Shown: one piece after another, positions 42,526 to 50,988 of the stretch
Layout: the number at the start of each line of letters is the position of its first letter
How positions within the stretch are numbered: position 1 is the stretch's first letter
Source of the DNA: Bacillus sp. HNG
GTDB lineage: Bacteria > Bacillota > Bacilli > Bacillales > Bacillaceae_L
NCBI RefSeq assembly: GCF_003400205.1
Contig: NZ_QUQV01000002.1
Coordinates: 496,001-560,000, forward strand
Length of the DNA stretch: 64,000 nucleotides
Reading direction: 5' to 3'
Notes under the pieces: model-generated
Told to the model about the DNA's origin: nothing
What the model saw: only the letters and a program-made list of their open reading frames with translations
Database searches by the model: none
Program-made: the position numbers and the translations under genes

Positions 42526-44568
42526 CTAATCTTTATCTTTGTCTTTCTTTTTTTCATCCTTTTTCCGTTTCTTCTCTTCTTCTTTACGCTTCTTCTCTTC
42601 TTCCTTTTTCTTCTTTTTATCCTCTTTCCACTGATCGTTTTTCTTTTCCTGCCCGTTGTTTTCCTTCCACTCGCTCTCCTTCTTTTTTACTGGAGGCTGG
42701 TAGGCTGGTAGATTGAAAGAACTTGGTGGTACATTACTTAATGACTGCTGGATGATTTCTCTAAATATCGTGGCTGCCGTAGCACTTGAATTCGTTAAAT
42801 AATGATTCTTATCGGTCTTGTCATATCCAAGCCAGACTGCACCAACGAGCTCTGGCGTGTATCCGACCATCCAAATGTCCTTTACGCCATTAACGCCTTC
42901 AATAGGTAACTGGGTAGAACCAGTCTTTCCTGCCACTTCTCTTCCTTCAATGGTAGCATGACGACCAGACCCGCTTTCCACTACACCCTTCAACATAAAT
43001 GTCATTCGCTTGGCAACTTCAGGGGTCGTAATTTGTACAGGCTCTTCCTTCCACTCGGCAATGATTTCACCATTGGCATCGACAATTTTGGAAATGGCAT
43101 GTGCTTTCGTCTTTTTCCCTTCATTTGGAAAAGTTGTAAAGGCCTCAGCCATATGAATTGGAGCAACCCCTTTATCAAGTCCACCAAGTGCCAAACTTAA
43201 ATTTTGATCATTTTCGGTGATCGGAAGTCCAAATTCCTTTACAGAATCAATACCTGTTTTTAATCCAATTTTGTTTAAGAGCCATACTGCTGGAACATTA
43301 TCTGAATCCCTTACCGCATCATACATGGTCACACTACCTTTGAATTTTCCGGAAACATTCGATGGTTGATAGCCGTTAAAACTCATCGGTTTATCCGGTA
43401 ATACATCATATATGCTGTAGCCATGCTCGAGTGCTGGCGTATATACAGCAAGTGGTTTAATCGTGGAACCTGGCTGTCTTCTTAATTGAGTAGCATGGTT
43501 AAACCCACGGAATACATGCTCACCGCGCCCACCCACTAATGCGCTGATACCACCAGTCTTTGGATCTACTAATATAGCACCACTTTGAAGCAATTGGTCT
43601 TCAGGGCTCGCAGGAAATAAGCTGTCATTTTTATAGACATTTTCTATGGATGCCTGCATGTGAGGATCAACCTCGGTATAAATTTCTAAGCCCCCTGACA
43701 TAACTTCATTTTGGGTGAGTCCATATTTTTCAATCGCTTCCTCGATAATATGGTCTATATAATATGGATACTTTCCTTCATATGGATCAAGTTGGCGTCC
43801 CTTAAACACCATTTCTTGCGCTTTCGCTTCGTTGACTTGATTGGAGGTAAGGTATCCCTGCTCCTCCATTAACGAAAGGACAAGATCCCTTCTGTCTAAT
43901 GATTTTTCTTGATCAATTAAGGGATTCATCTTAGAAGGCGATTTGATCAAACCGGCAAGAATCGCTCCTTCACTCACCGTTAAGTCCTTAACCTCTTTGC
44001 CAAAATAGGTTCTTGCGGCATTTTTAATTCCCCATGCCCCTTCACCGAAGTAAATTTGATTTAAATACATTTCAATGATTTTTTCTTTTGAAAAAGTACG
44101 TTCAATTTTTTGGGCAAGGAAGAATTCTTCTATTTTTCGCTTCAATGTTTGTTCATGCGTTAGAAATACATTCTTTGTTAATTGCTGGGTAATCGTACTT
44201 CCACCTTCAACGATCTCACCCGCTTTTAAATTCCGGAAAAGTGCACGAAATATCCCGACATAATCGACACCAGGATGTTTATAAAATCTACGGTCTTCTG
44301 TGGCGATAACAGCATGAATCACATGTGGCGGGATGGTTTCATATCTGACACCTTCAATTTTAGGTCCAGGTACCTTGCTTGCAATCTCACCATTTTTGTC
44401 ATAAATAATGGTCGGTTCCGGTAACGGATTATTTAAAGCACTAACATCCCGAGAATTGATATACATGTTGAGTCCAATAGCAACGAAAAGAATAAAAAGT
44501 AGCCCTATAAGTAAGGTGATTTTTACTCTTCCCACCTCAGACAATGTCTTGATGAAATTTTTTCCCAT
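42526..44568 (-). CDS. Class A penicillin-binding protein (PBP1A family)
   Basis: A 680-residue bifunctional peptidoglycan synthase. After one N-terminal helix, the GT51 domain shows ATEDRRFYKHPGVDYVG, GGSTITQQLTKN and RKIEEFFLAQKIE; the transpeptidase has RQPGSTIKPL (SxxK), SDN in RDSDNVPA, and GKTGST. The C-terminal about 45 residues are almost only Lys and Glu with Asp, a flexible charged tail. It resembles the PbpF/PbpG group but I cannot assign one. The gene stands alone between repeat elements and a terminator. Confidence 0.93.
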   Translation of the reverse strand: MGKNFIKTLSEVGRVKITLLIGLLFILFVAIGLNMYINSRDVSALNNPLPEPTIIYDKNGEIASKVPGPKIEGVRYETIPPHVIHAVIATEDRRFYKHPGVDYVGIFRALFRNLKAGEIVEGGSTITQQLTKNVFLTHEQTLKRKIEEFFLAQKIERTFSKEKIIEMYLNQIYFGEGAWGIKNAARTYFGKEVKDLTVSEGAILAGLIKSPSKMNPLIDQEKSLDRRDLVLSLMEEQGYLTSNQVNEAKAQEMVFKGRQLDPYEGKYPYYIDHIIEEAIEKYGLTQNEVMSGGLEIYTEVDPHMQASIENVYKNDSLFPASPEDQLLQSGAILVDPKTGGISALVGGRGEHVFRGFNHATQLRRQPGSTIKPLAVYTPALEHGYSIYDVLPDKPMSFNGYQPSNVSGKFKGSVTMYDAVRDSDNVPAVWLLNKIGLKTGIDSVKEFGLPITENDQNLSLALGGLDKGVAPIHMAEAFTTFPNEGKKTKAHAISKIVDANGEIIAEWKEEPVQITTPEVAKRMTFMLKGVVESGSGRHATIEGREVAGKTGSTQLPIEGVNGVKDIWMVGYTPELVGAVWLGYDKTDKNHYLTNSSATAATIFREIIQQSLSNVPPSSFNLPAYQPPVKKKESEWKENNGQEKKNDQWKEDKKKKKEEEKKRKEEEKKRKKDEKKKDKDKD

Positions 44569-44593
44569 TCAAATGCCCTCCAAAAAAAGAAAT

Positions 44594-44828
44594 GCGCAAG
44601 CGCCTTGAAAGCGGAACATCGACTAACTACTGCCACGTCCTGTGGCAAACGTCGATGTCAGCACTTCCTCGAAAATGCGGTGCATTTTCTTCGTGCGATG
44701 CTTATGCTGTCGAAGCCTTCCTTGTCCTGTGCAAGTCCGACAAGCATAAGAAAATCCGGCGGAGAAGGATGCATTTTATCCTTCTTGACGGATTGGCTTA
44801 TGACCTCGAGGGGCTAGGCTGCTTGCGC
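44594..44828. repeat. MITE-like dispersed repeat, copy 2
   Basis: A 235-base element bounded by perfect 8-bp inverted ends GCGCAAGC (44594) and GCTTGCGC (44821). The central 200 bases match the repeat at 29473-29672, including CCACGTCCTGTGG and CGTCGATGTCAGCACTTCC. It contains no transposase. It sits in the 382-base gap between the PBP gene and the HpaB-like gene. Confidence 0.8.
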
Positions 44829-44950
44829 TAGACACGAAAAATATATTAAAAATAGCGCTACATATATTAATACGAACAAGAAAAAATTTTATGAGCATAC
44901 AAATGGATTTTTATTCACCAATGGGGAACAGCAAAAAACACTTTGTACAA

Positions 44951-46387
44951 TTAGTTTTTTAAGAATTCATTGATTCGGTTTGTTAATTCGGTTCTGTCAT
45001 AGGTGCGGTATAGATTACTTGCAAGACGAATTGGGTCACCGAAGAAAAATCGCTCGTATAAGGTTTGTCTAGAACCGAATGCACTGATACAAAGATCCCA
45101 TGCAAGTCTAAAAAGCTTTACTCTATCATATGCATTCGCGTTAGCAGCCTGTAAATATTGATCAAGGTCAGCTCTTCTCTCACTTACAAAGTCTTTTTCT
45201 GTTGGAATGGAAACGAGGCCACTTGCACCTAGTAGCTGTAAAATCTCAGTAAAACGTGGGTATAGACGAGGGTATAAATTAATTGCACTGTATAGAGGAT
45301 TAATTGCAGGGGCCATTGTACCCCATTTATCCATTTTTGCTTGAATTTCCGATGTTAACAATAATGCTTTCATCGTCTCTAGCCCTATTATAATTTCACT
45401 GATTTTTTCTTGAACATGCTGATATCCACCAATGTCAATTGTATCAACCAAAGCTTGAGCAACCCCTAGCAAACTTTCCGTTTTTACAACCTGTCTAGAA
45501 ATAACCTGATGTAGGACCAATGGAAAAAAGCTAGTTTCCGCATACATTTTATTGGCACAATCAATACATCCATTCATAAAGATCCGTTCCCGAGGAACAT
45601 GAACATGATTGAAAACGATGATCGTATCCATTTCTTCAAACCTTGAACTAAGGGGGTGATCAAAGGTCGACTCTCGATATGCAAATGATTCTCTGCAAAG
45701 AAAAGTTAGTCCCTTCGTGTTACTCGGAATCGAAAAAGCAAAAGCATAGTCTTCATTAAATAAATGACCACCTGATGGAAAGACGATTAATTCATCTGTA
45801 ATACCACCTTGAGTAGCTAGCAATCTTGCACCATGAATAACAATCCCATCTTCTTTTTCATCAATAACCTTTGCTGCTATTATATTATCTTCGTCATCCG
45901 TATGGAAAAGAGAACGGTTTGTTTGTGGATTGATAAAAGTGTGGGTAAATGAATAATCCTTTTCACACGCTTCCTCATAAAACTTGCGGAGATTTTTCAC
46001 AAACTCCGGATTATTAGCAGAAAATAAATCCGCAGCAGCACTAATCGCCATTAAAGAGGTATTCATATAATCAGGGGAACGCCCCATCATTCCAAGTGTG
46101 CTTTTTGCCCATGTTTGAATCATCAGACGTCTTTTTTCTAAATCTTCTTTCGTCTTTGGTTCTAAATAGGAAGTACCAATTTGGCTACCTGTTTTAGGAG
46201 AGGTAAAAGTCATAATGTCTTGGATTGATGGATCGCATTGCAGGTCATAAAGCTTTGCTTGACTCTCTACGACTCCACGGAAAGCAGGATGTTCAGAAAT
46301 ATTCCCCCTCACCTTCTCCCCCTCAATCCATATATCAGACTGAAGTTGATTAATTCTATCAATATACTCTTTACCAGACATTGCCAT
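44951..46387 (-). CDS. HpaB-type flavin-dependent monooxygenase
   Basis: A 478-residue protein of the 4-hydroxyphenylacetate 3-hydroxylase large-subunit family (acyl-CoA dehydrogenase fold), for example YoaI of B. subtilis. Recognisable are SGKEYIDRINQLQSDIWIEGE, the C-terminal FLASNLYRTYD-type RLASNLYRTYDRTELTNRINEFL, and GHLFNEDYAFAFSIPSNTKG. It uses FADH2 supplied by a separate reductase, none of which is nearby. ATG at 46387 has GGAGGTG upstream. It lies 152 bases downstream of the diiron gene, on the same strand. Confidence 0.85.
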   Translation of the reverse strand: MAMSGKEYIDRINQLQSDIWIEGEKVRGNISEHPAFRGVVESQAKLYDLQCDPSIQDIMTFTSPKTGSQIGTSYLEPKTKEDLEKRRLMIQTWAKSTLGMMGRSPDYMNTSLMAISAAADLFSANNPEFVKNLRKFYEEACEKDYSFTHTFINPQTNRSLFHTDDEDNIIAAKVIDEKEDGIVIHGARLLATQGGITDELIVFPSGGHLFNEDYAFAFSIPSNTKGLTFLCRESFAYRESTFDHPLSSRFEEMDTIIVFNHVHVPRERIFMNGCIDCANKMYAETSFFPLVLHQVISRQVVKTESLLGVAQALVDTIDIGGYQHVQEKISEIIIGLETMKALLLTSEIQAKMDKWGTMAPAINPLYSAINLYPRLYPRFTEILQLLGASGLVSIPTEKDFVSERRADLDQYLQAANANAYDRVKLFRLAWDLCISAFGSRQTLYERFFFGDPIRLASNLYRTYDRTELTNRINEFLKN

Positions 46388-46435
46388 ATATTCCGACACC
46401 TCCACAGGATACTAACCTAAAATATGCTCATTCTT

Positions 46436-46453
46436 ATGGTCATGTGAGACCAT
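46436..46453. promoter_or_regulatory. Small palindrome before the HpaB-like gene
   Basis: ATGGTC (46436) and GACCAT (46448) form a perfect 6-bp palindrome with a 6-base spacer, about 50 bases before the HpaB-like start. It could be an operator or a small hairpin; no T run follows on the minus strand. Confidence 0.35.
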
Positions 46454-46539
46454 TTTTAATCAGTAAACTGTGGAAGTTTGGATCGTCGGATAATTATAGG
46501 GTGGCAATGGCTAGAGTGCATGTATTAAACTACAGCGGA

Positions 46540-47217
46540 TTAGCGAACGTATTCTAGGATGTCGGTGTACATTCTTGAATGATAGTACATACCAAATTGT
46601 AAACCACGTTCAATCATTTTCTTTTGGTCTCCTTCGTAGCTTAGAGCAACGACTTCATAAATTTCGTTGGCATGCTGAACATCAAGCACCTCATGGTCAG
46701 TAAAATGTATAAGCGATTTGTTTTCACTTCCATAATTACTTTTTGCAAATTGACCAACCAATGGAGACACTCGAGCAACAATTTCTTCAATCACACCTAA
46801 TGCCGCTAGACCTTCTAAATAGTGGTAATGTAAACATAAATCGGTCAATCCACGATTATAGGCAATGACTGGAATGCATGGTTCACTTTCTTTTATTTCT
46901 TCCTCTGACACACCAATCCCTTTTAAAAACTCTTTATACGTCTGGCTATGAACATATTTTTCATTCATTTTTCCATGCTCTTCAAACAAGTTTTCAACCA
47001 GCGGCATCCTCATCCGGTAATCTGACATATTTGTTAAAATAGCGGATAAAAAACGCGGAAAATAAAGAACAACGTGGTAAATTTGAAGCGCAATTTCTTT
47101 TCGTTGTTCGTTAGAGAACTCATCGTTATTGATAGCCACAAACAACGGATGCTCTTCAATTTTCTTTTCTTGAAACATACGATCTGTCACTTTCTTTAAC
47201 TCTACAAATTTCTCCAT
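46540..47217 (-). CDS. Haem-oxygenase-like diiron protein (HDO family)
   Basis: A 225-residue helical protein with the TenA/PqqC-like fold seen in HDO enzymes such as SznF, UndA and BesC. Visible metal-ligand candidates are EEHGK (about residue 75-80), the Glu in HYLEGLAALG and the H-x3-D-x2-H motif HEVLDVQH (about residue 174-181). HDOs use two irons and oxygen for N-oxygenation, desaturation or C-C cleavage of amino or fatty acids. The ATG at 47217 follows AGGGGGA. It lies 12 bases after the GNAT-like gene. Confidence 0.75.
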   Translation of the reverse strand: MEKFVELKKVTDRMFQEKKIEEHPLFVAINNDEFSNEQRKEIALQIYHVVLYFPRFLSAILTNMSDYRMRMPLVENLFEEHGKMNEKYVHSQTYKEFLKGIGVSEEEIKESEPCIPVIAYNRGLTDLCLHYHYLEGLAALGVIEEIVARVSPLVGQFAKSNYGSENKSLIHFTDHEVLDVQHANEIYEVVALSYEGDQKKMIERGLQFGMYYHSRMYTDILEYVR

Positions 47218-47229
47218 GATCAAATCCCC

Positions 47230-48252
47230 CTAAATAAGTGTTAATTCATGAAAATCCATTGAAAGGTTTGCTGGGATATCTCCATACACAAACGTCGTTG
47301 ATGTCAGTTTTATATAAAATGGATTGGTTCTAAAATACTGAGCTTCATCAATCGATACTCCAAAAAACAAATAGCTGTACTCTTGCTTAAACTTGTTTTG
47401 AATATAGGAAATAAACTCCCGTTGATAGTCTTGTGGTTTTTCCTTCGCAGCGAAAAACGCCATATAACCATGCCGAAATGCCTCATCTTGATTTGGGAAT
47501 GGTGGACAATTTGCGATCCTACAAAATAAATTTACGATTCTGAACGAAAAAGGAAGTTTACTAGACAGCCTAAGCTTCCGTGCATTGGATTGGTTCACAA
47601 GCTTGCAAATGGCTAGGCACTCCTCGTTGTTATCGTCCTTTATCACTAAAAACACTCCATTTTCTCTTAAAAACATTTGTTTTCCACAAGGTGCAAAAGC
47701 TTGTGTCCTTGCCAGTTTTTTATAAACACCCCATGCTTCTTCCCCGTCAATTTCGCTGATATGAAATCTGCTATTGCGATATTTCAGAAACATCGGTACG
47801 CCAATATGAAGGGTTCCAGCTATTTCAACTCCACCAGGAAGGAGGCCGCTTCCTTTTGTCATTGAAATTTTGTTTGTGTTGCTATCAAGTACGGTGGAAA
47901 ACATCCATTTCACGGTTCCTTCATTTCGATAAAAGGTCAATAAATGTTCTGCTAAGCGATAAAAAGCAAAGGTACGATGATAGTCAGGATGAATCCTTAG
48001 ATCATTTACGTAATACACTTTTTCACACCTTTGATTGAGTACCCGCTTTTGCTCACTCACCGCGACACAACCAATTAACTCTTTTTCCCGAAACAATCCA
48101 AAATGCCTTGTCACTCCAAATTCCTCTGATAAGCCAAAAAAATGGGGTGACCGGTCAACGTAGAAGAGATCACTTCCCGTATTTGTCTCTTTCGATAATT
48201 GGAGTAATTGCTGGTGATAAGAATCATCTAACTCCCTAAATTCATAGGTCAT
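47230..48252 (-). CDS. GNAT-like acyltransferase
   Basis: A 340-residue protein with a GNAT-like N-terminal half: VTRHFGLFREKELIGCVAVSE, then VYYVNDLRIHPDYHRTFAFYRLAEHLL, where the conserved Gln/Arg-x-x-Gly-x-Gly loop is degenerate. The C-terminal half repeats a GNAT-like pattern (YGD-IPANLS). No closer family recognised. The ATG overlaps the stop of the DUF3419 gene (ATGA), showing coupling. The acyl donor and acceptor are unknown; the genes around it suggest modification of a small molecule or lipid. Confidence 0.6.
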   Translation of the reverse strand: MTYEFRELDDSYHQQLLQLSKETNTGSDLFYVDRSPHFFGLSEEFGVTRHFGLFREKELIGCVAVSEQKRVLNQRCEKVYYVNDLRIHPDYHRTFAFYRLAEHLLTFYRNEGTVKWMFSTVLDSNTNKISMTKGSGLLPGGVEIAGTLHIGVPMFLKYRNSRFHISEIDGEEAWGVYKKLARTQAFAPCGKQMFLRENGVFLVIKDDNNEECLAICKLVNQSNARKLRLSSKLPFSFRIVNLFCRIANCPPFPNQDEAFRHGYMAFFAAKEKPQDYQREFISYIQNKFKQEYSYLFFGVSIDEAQYFRTNPFYIKLTSTTFVYGDIPANLSMDFHELTLI

Positions 48253-49322
48253 ACAAATTGCCCCACAGTTATTTTTTGATATAGCATTGAACGCTCTAAC
48301 CCTTCACAACGCTCCGATAGTTCCTCATCACAACTAAATTGCTTCATAAAGTCTTCCGGCAATTGACTCGTACTGAGCATATTTCGGAACAAAACGATAG
48401 CTTTAGCTGATTTGGCCGGTAAAATTCCATTGCATAACAATTCTTTTCCCTTTACATCCGCCCAATCAAATACATTGGACAAATAAAATGCATCAATAGA
48501 ACGTTCCTTACGTAAAAGCTCTTGAATACTTACAGGATGTATGGCAAGTTTATCGGTATTTCTTTTTGCAACTTCATACCCTTCCTTAGATAAATAAAAT
48601 GGAACTCCCTCGTCTTCCTCATACAGATAGGAAGAAAACAAAATCTGAGATAAAAAGTAATTATTATAAATGGGCTTCGTTTTCACTTCTTTTTCAAACT
48701 GACTCAAAAAGAATTCGGCAAAATCATTTTCACTTGCATTGGCAAACATATAGCTCGGAAAGAATTGTAGATGGGTTGTTTTACTTAATAGTATTTTCGC
48801 TGCAGTCTTCCATTCAGATGTAGTCAAATATTTTTCATAAAACGCTTGCTGTTCCTCAAGATTTTTTGAAGTAAACAGTTCTCTCCAAACAGATTCGTCA
48901 TAGATATTCCGACAAACATTCTCCCCTATGAATCTATAAAAGCGTTCATTTACACCAATATAATTCATTCCTTTTTCAATATCTTGAGAATGCTGCTGCC
49001 AATATTCCCTTGCATAATCAGGTAAATCATTGGCTATTGCTTCAAACATTTGAATTCGGTCTTGGCAAGGGGTTTCTCCAATAAAAGCGAGAAACTCCTT
49101 CAACGGAAAATTGTTTATGGCAGCTTTTTTGAGCTCAATTAACGCACACTGTGCTGGATTTATATCGACACAAAGCACTTGATCAACCGAGTCATTTAGG
49201 ATGGAAAATGCCGTGCATCCTCCCGAGCCTATCACTAGTATTTTCTTCGGTTTTGCTATTTTTGAAATCTCCCTTTCTACTAAACTATCCTCTCTAATTT
49301 GCGAAAAATAGAGTTTAGACAC
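48249..49322 (-). CDS. DUF3419 (BtaA-like) 3-amino-3-carboxypropyl transferase
   Basis: A 357-residue SAM enzyme. The Rossmann motif KILVIGSGGCTAFSILND (about residues 27-44) and DINPAQCALIELKKAAI (about 53-69) match BtaA, which transfers a 3-amino-3-carboxypropyl group from SAM to diacylglycerol in betaine-lipid synthesis. AFYLSNVFDWAD near the C-terminus fits the BtaA acid-base region. No BtaB methyltransferase is nearby, so the acceptor may differ. The GTG start has GGAGGG 10 bases upstream; it overlaps the stop of the previous gene by 8 bases. Confidence 0.8.
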   Translation of the reverse strand: MSKLYFSQIREDSLVEREISKIAKPKKILVIGSGGCTAFSILNDSVDQVLCVDINPAQCALIELKKAAINNFPLKEFLAFIGETPCQDRIQMFEAIANDLPDYAREYWQQHSQDIEKGMNYIGVNERFYRFIGENVCRNIYDESVWRELFTSKNLEEQQAFYEKYLTTSEWKTAAKILLSKTTHLQFFPSYMFANASENDFAEFFLSQFEKEVKTKPIYNNYFLSQILFSSYLYEEDEGVPFYLSKEGYEVAKRNTDKLAIHPVSIQELLRKERSIDAFYLSNVFDWADVKGKELLCNGILPAKSAKAIVLFRNMLSTSQLPEDFMKQFSCDEELSERCEGLERSMLYQKITVGQFV

Positions 49323-50061
49323 CGTTTACAATCCCTCCTTCAAAAAAATTTAGCATTTCTTTTTTTCCTTCCTTCCAATTGGCCATCCTTTTTATTCCCT
49401 GTTTTAGTTGAAGTTTAAACTCATCGCGTGGATTTTGTTCTGCCGGTACGTAAGAATATAAAACAATATTCATTCCATGCGAAAAATCAATTTTTCTTGA
49501 ATGGAGCCATTTCTCTAGTGTGGAATGAGTAGGCCGATATTGATACAGTGATTCCTTTGAGTAAGTAATCATTCTATCAACATCAAGGTTATGAATATGA
49601 GAAAGCTTTTTGTGATAAATTCGAACATTATCTTTGATCTCTTCCGGAGCCTGAACATCGTGAAATTTTGGATAAGCATAATCCTCAAATAAGGCTTTAA
49701 AAAGGAACAACACCTCCGGATTCTCGATTTCAGCAAGCAGATGGATCTTCCGTCCTTGATTCTCTTCCATGATCACTTGGAGATAAGTCAAAAAAAGGTC
49801 ACGAAAACAACTCATTCTCGAAAATAAAGGCCCAAAGTATATAAACTTTTCATCATTCTGTTCGAAGGTTTGAATAAGTTGAAATCCGAAGAGATTCTGC
49901 CTACGTCTTAAACAAATAACTTGCTCATATATCACAAATCTTGAAAGAAGATATTCTTCCTTGACTTTACACACTCGCTTTGATAGCGATATCATTTCTT
50001 CTTTCTGTTCTATAAGTAAATCCTTTGTAAAAAATCTTTCCATATTAAATGCTTGTGCCAT
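49315..50061 (-). CDS. GNAT-like protein, first gene of the DUF3419 operon
   Basis: A 248-residue cytoplasmic protein. KFIYFGPLFSRMSCFRDLFL and IHLLAEIENPEVLFLFKALF resemble the beta4-alpha3-beta5 core of GNAT acyltransferases, but the acetyl-CoA loop is not clear, so the call is weak. It is the first gene after the twin palindromes and the promoter; the following three genes overlap or nearly touch it. GGTGAA lies 5 bases before the ATG. Confidence 0.5.
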   Translation of the reverse strand: MAQAFNMERFFTKDLLIEQKEEMISLSKRVCKVKEEYLLSRFVIYEQVICLRRRQNLFGFQLIQTFEQNDEKFIYFGPLFSRMSCFRDLFLTYLQVIMEENQGRKIHLLAEIENPEVLFLFKALFEDYAYPKFHDVQAPEEIKDNVRIYHKKLSHIHNLDVDRMITYSKESLYQYRPTHSTLEKWLHSRKIDFSHGMNIVLYSYVPAEQNPRDEFKLQLKQGIKRMANWKEGKKEMLNFFEGGIVNGV

Positions 50062-50086
50062 ACATCTTCACCAGCCAATCCATAAC

Positions 50087-50125
50087 GTGTAATTTTACAC
50101 TTTTCTATTTAGTGTAATTTTACAC
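50087..50125. promoter_or_regulatory. Twin palindromic operators over the cluster promoter
   Basis: GTGTAATTTTACAC occurs twice, at 50087-50100 and 50112-50125, 25 bases apart; the second is extended to TAGTGTAATTTTACACTA. On the minus strand the second overlaps a -10 TAAAAT that lies 16 bases after TTGAAA (ending about 50142). A repressor dimer bound at both sites would block the DUF3419 operon. The regulator is not in the window. Confidence 0.7.
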
Positions 50126-50350
50126 TATTCAAGATTAATTTCAAGTATATTTCCTTAATTTTCTATAGATAATAAGATAATCGAGTTTATTTTTGCACCA
50201 CATAAATACAGTTGTATTTTTCAGAGAAACACCTAGTAAACTTTTTATTACATTTTTGTAAAGTTTGTAAATTTGTTATTGTAAATTCGACAAAATTAGA
50301 TAAAAATATTCTTTGTGTGCTTATCAATTCATTATTGGAGGAACAATCTC

Positions 50351-50971
50351 ATGTTCGGAAACAAGAAAAAAGATGTATTTTTTGATGCACTTACATCAAT
50401 CTCGGCTAATGTTAAGGAAGCCGCGGACTATTTTGTACAATTTAAAATTAAAAATGTAAGTGATCTTAAAGAGTTTTCCATTGAAATGAAAAATTATGAA
50501 AGAAAAGGCGATGATGTCATTCACGGATTAATTACGGAACTCAATAAATCATTCATCACTCCGATTGAGCGTGAGGACATTCTTCAGTTAGCAATGAAAA
50601 TGGATGATGTGTTAGATGGAATGGAGCAATGTGCTGCACGTTTTGAAATGTATTCATTAACGGATACGGACGAATATATGACTTCTTACGCTGATTTCAT
50701 TCATAAAAGCACAATTGAAATTTATCATGCAATCGAACTTCTTTCGAATAAGAAACTATTAGATATGCGTAAACATGCCATTAAAATTAATGATTATGAA
50801 TCACAATGTGATGAAATCTTACGAGTTTCAATCAAACAGCTTTTCCAAACGGAAAAAGATCCAATTAAGATTATCCAGGTTAAGGAGATTTATGAGATTC
50901 TTGAAGGCATTTCTGACTTCTGTGAGGATGTTGCGGATACGCTAGAAACCATCATTATGAGAAATGCATAA
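50351..50971 (+). CDS. DUF47 phosphate-transport accessory protein
   Basis: A 206-residue helical DUF47/PhoU-like protein (MFGNKKKDVFFDALTSISAN, EFSIEMKNYERKGDDVIHGL, LAMKMDDVLDGMEQCA, EILEGISDFCEDVADTLE). It is thought to regulate the Pit transporter next to it. ATG at 50351 has GGAGGAAC upstream; the longer frame has no good site. The gap to pit is 17 bases. Similar to YkaA of B. subtilis. Confidence 0.9.
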   Translation: MFGNKKKDVFFDALTSISANVKEAADYFVQFKIKNVSDLKEFSIEMKNYERKGDDVIHGLITELNKSFITPIEREDILQLAMKMDDVLDGMEQCAARFEMYSLTDTDEYMTSYADFIHKSTIEIYHAIELLSNKKLLDMRKHAIKINDYESQCDEILRVSIKQLFQTEKDPIKIIQVKEIYEILEGISDFCEDVADTLETIIMRNA

Positions 50972-50988
50972 AGGAGAATCTTATTAAC

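Noticed and set aside
42526-42680. Tandem gene-like repeats in the PBP Lys/Glu tail
   Set aside because: The GAA/AAG-rich run is coding low complexity in a verified frame, not a separate element.
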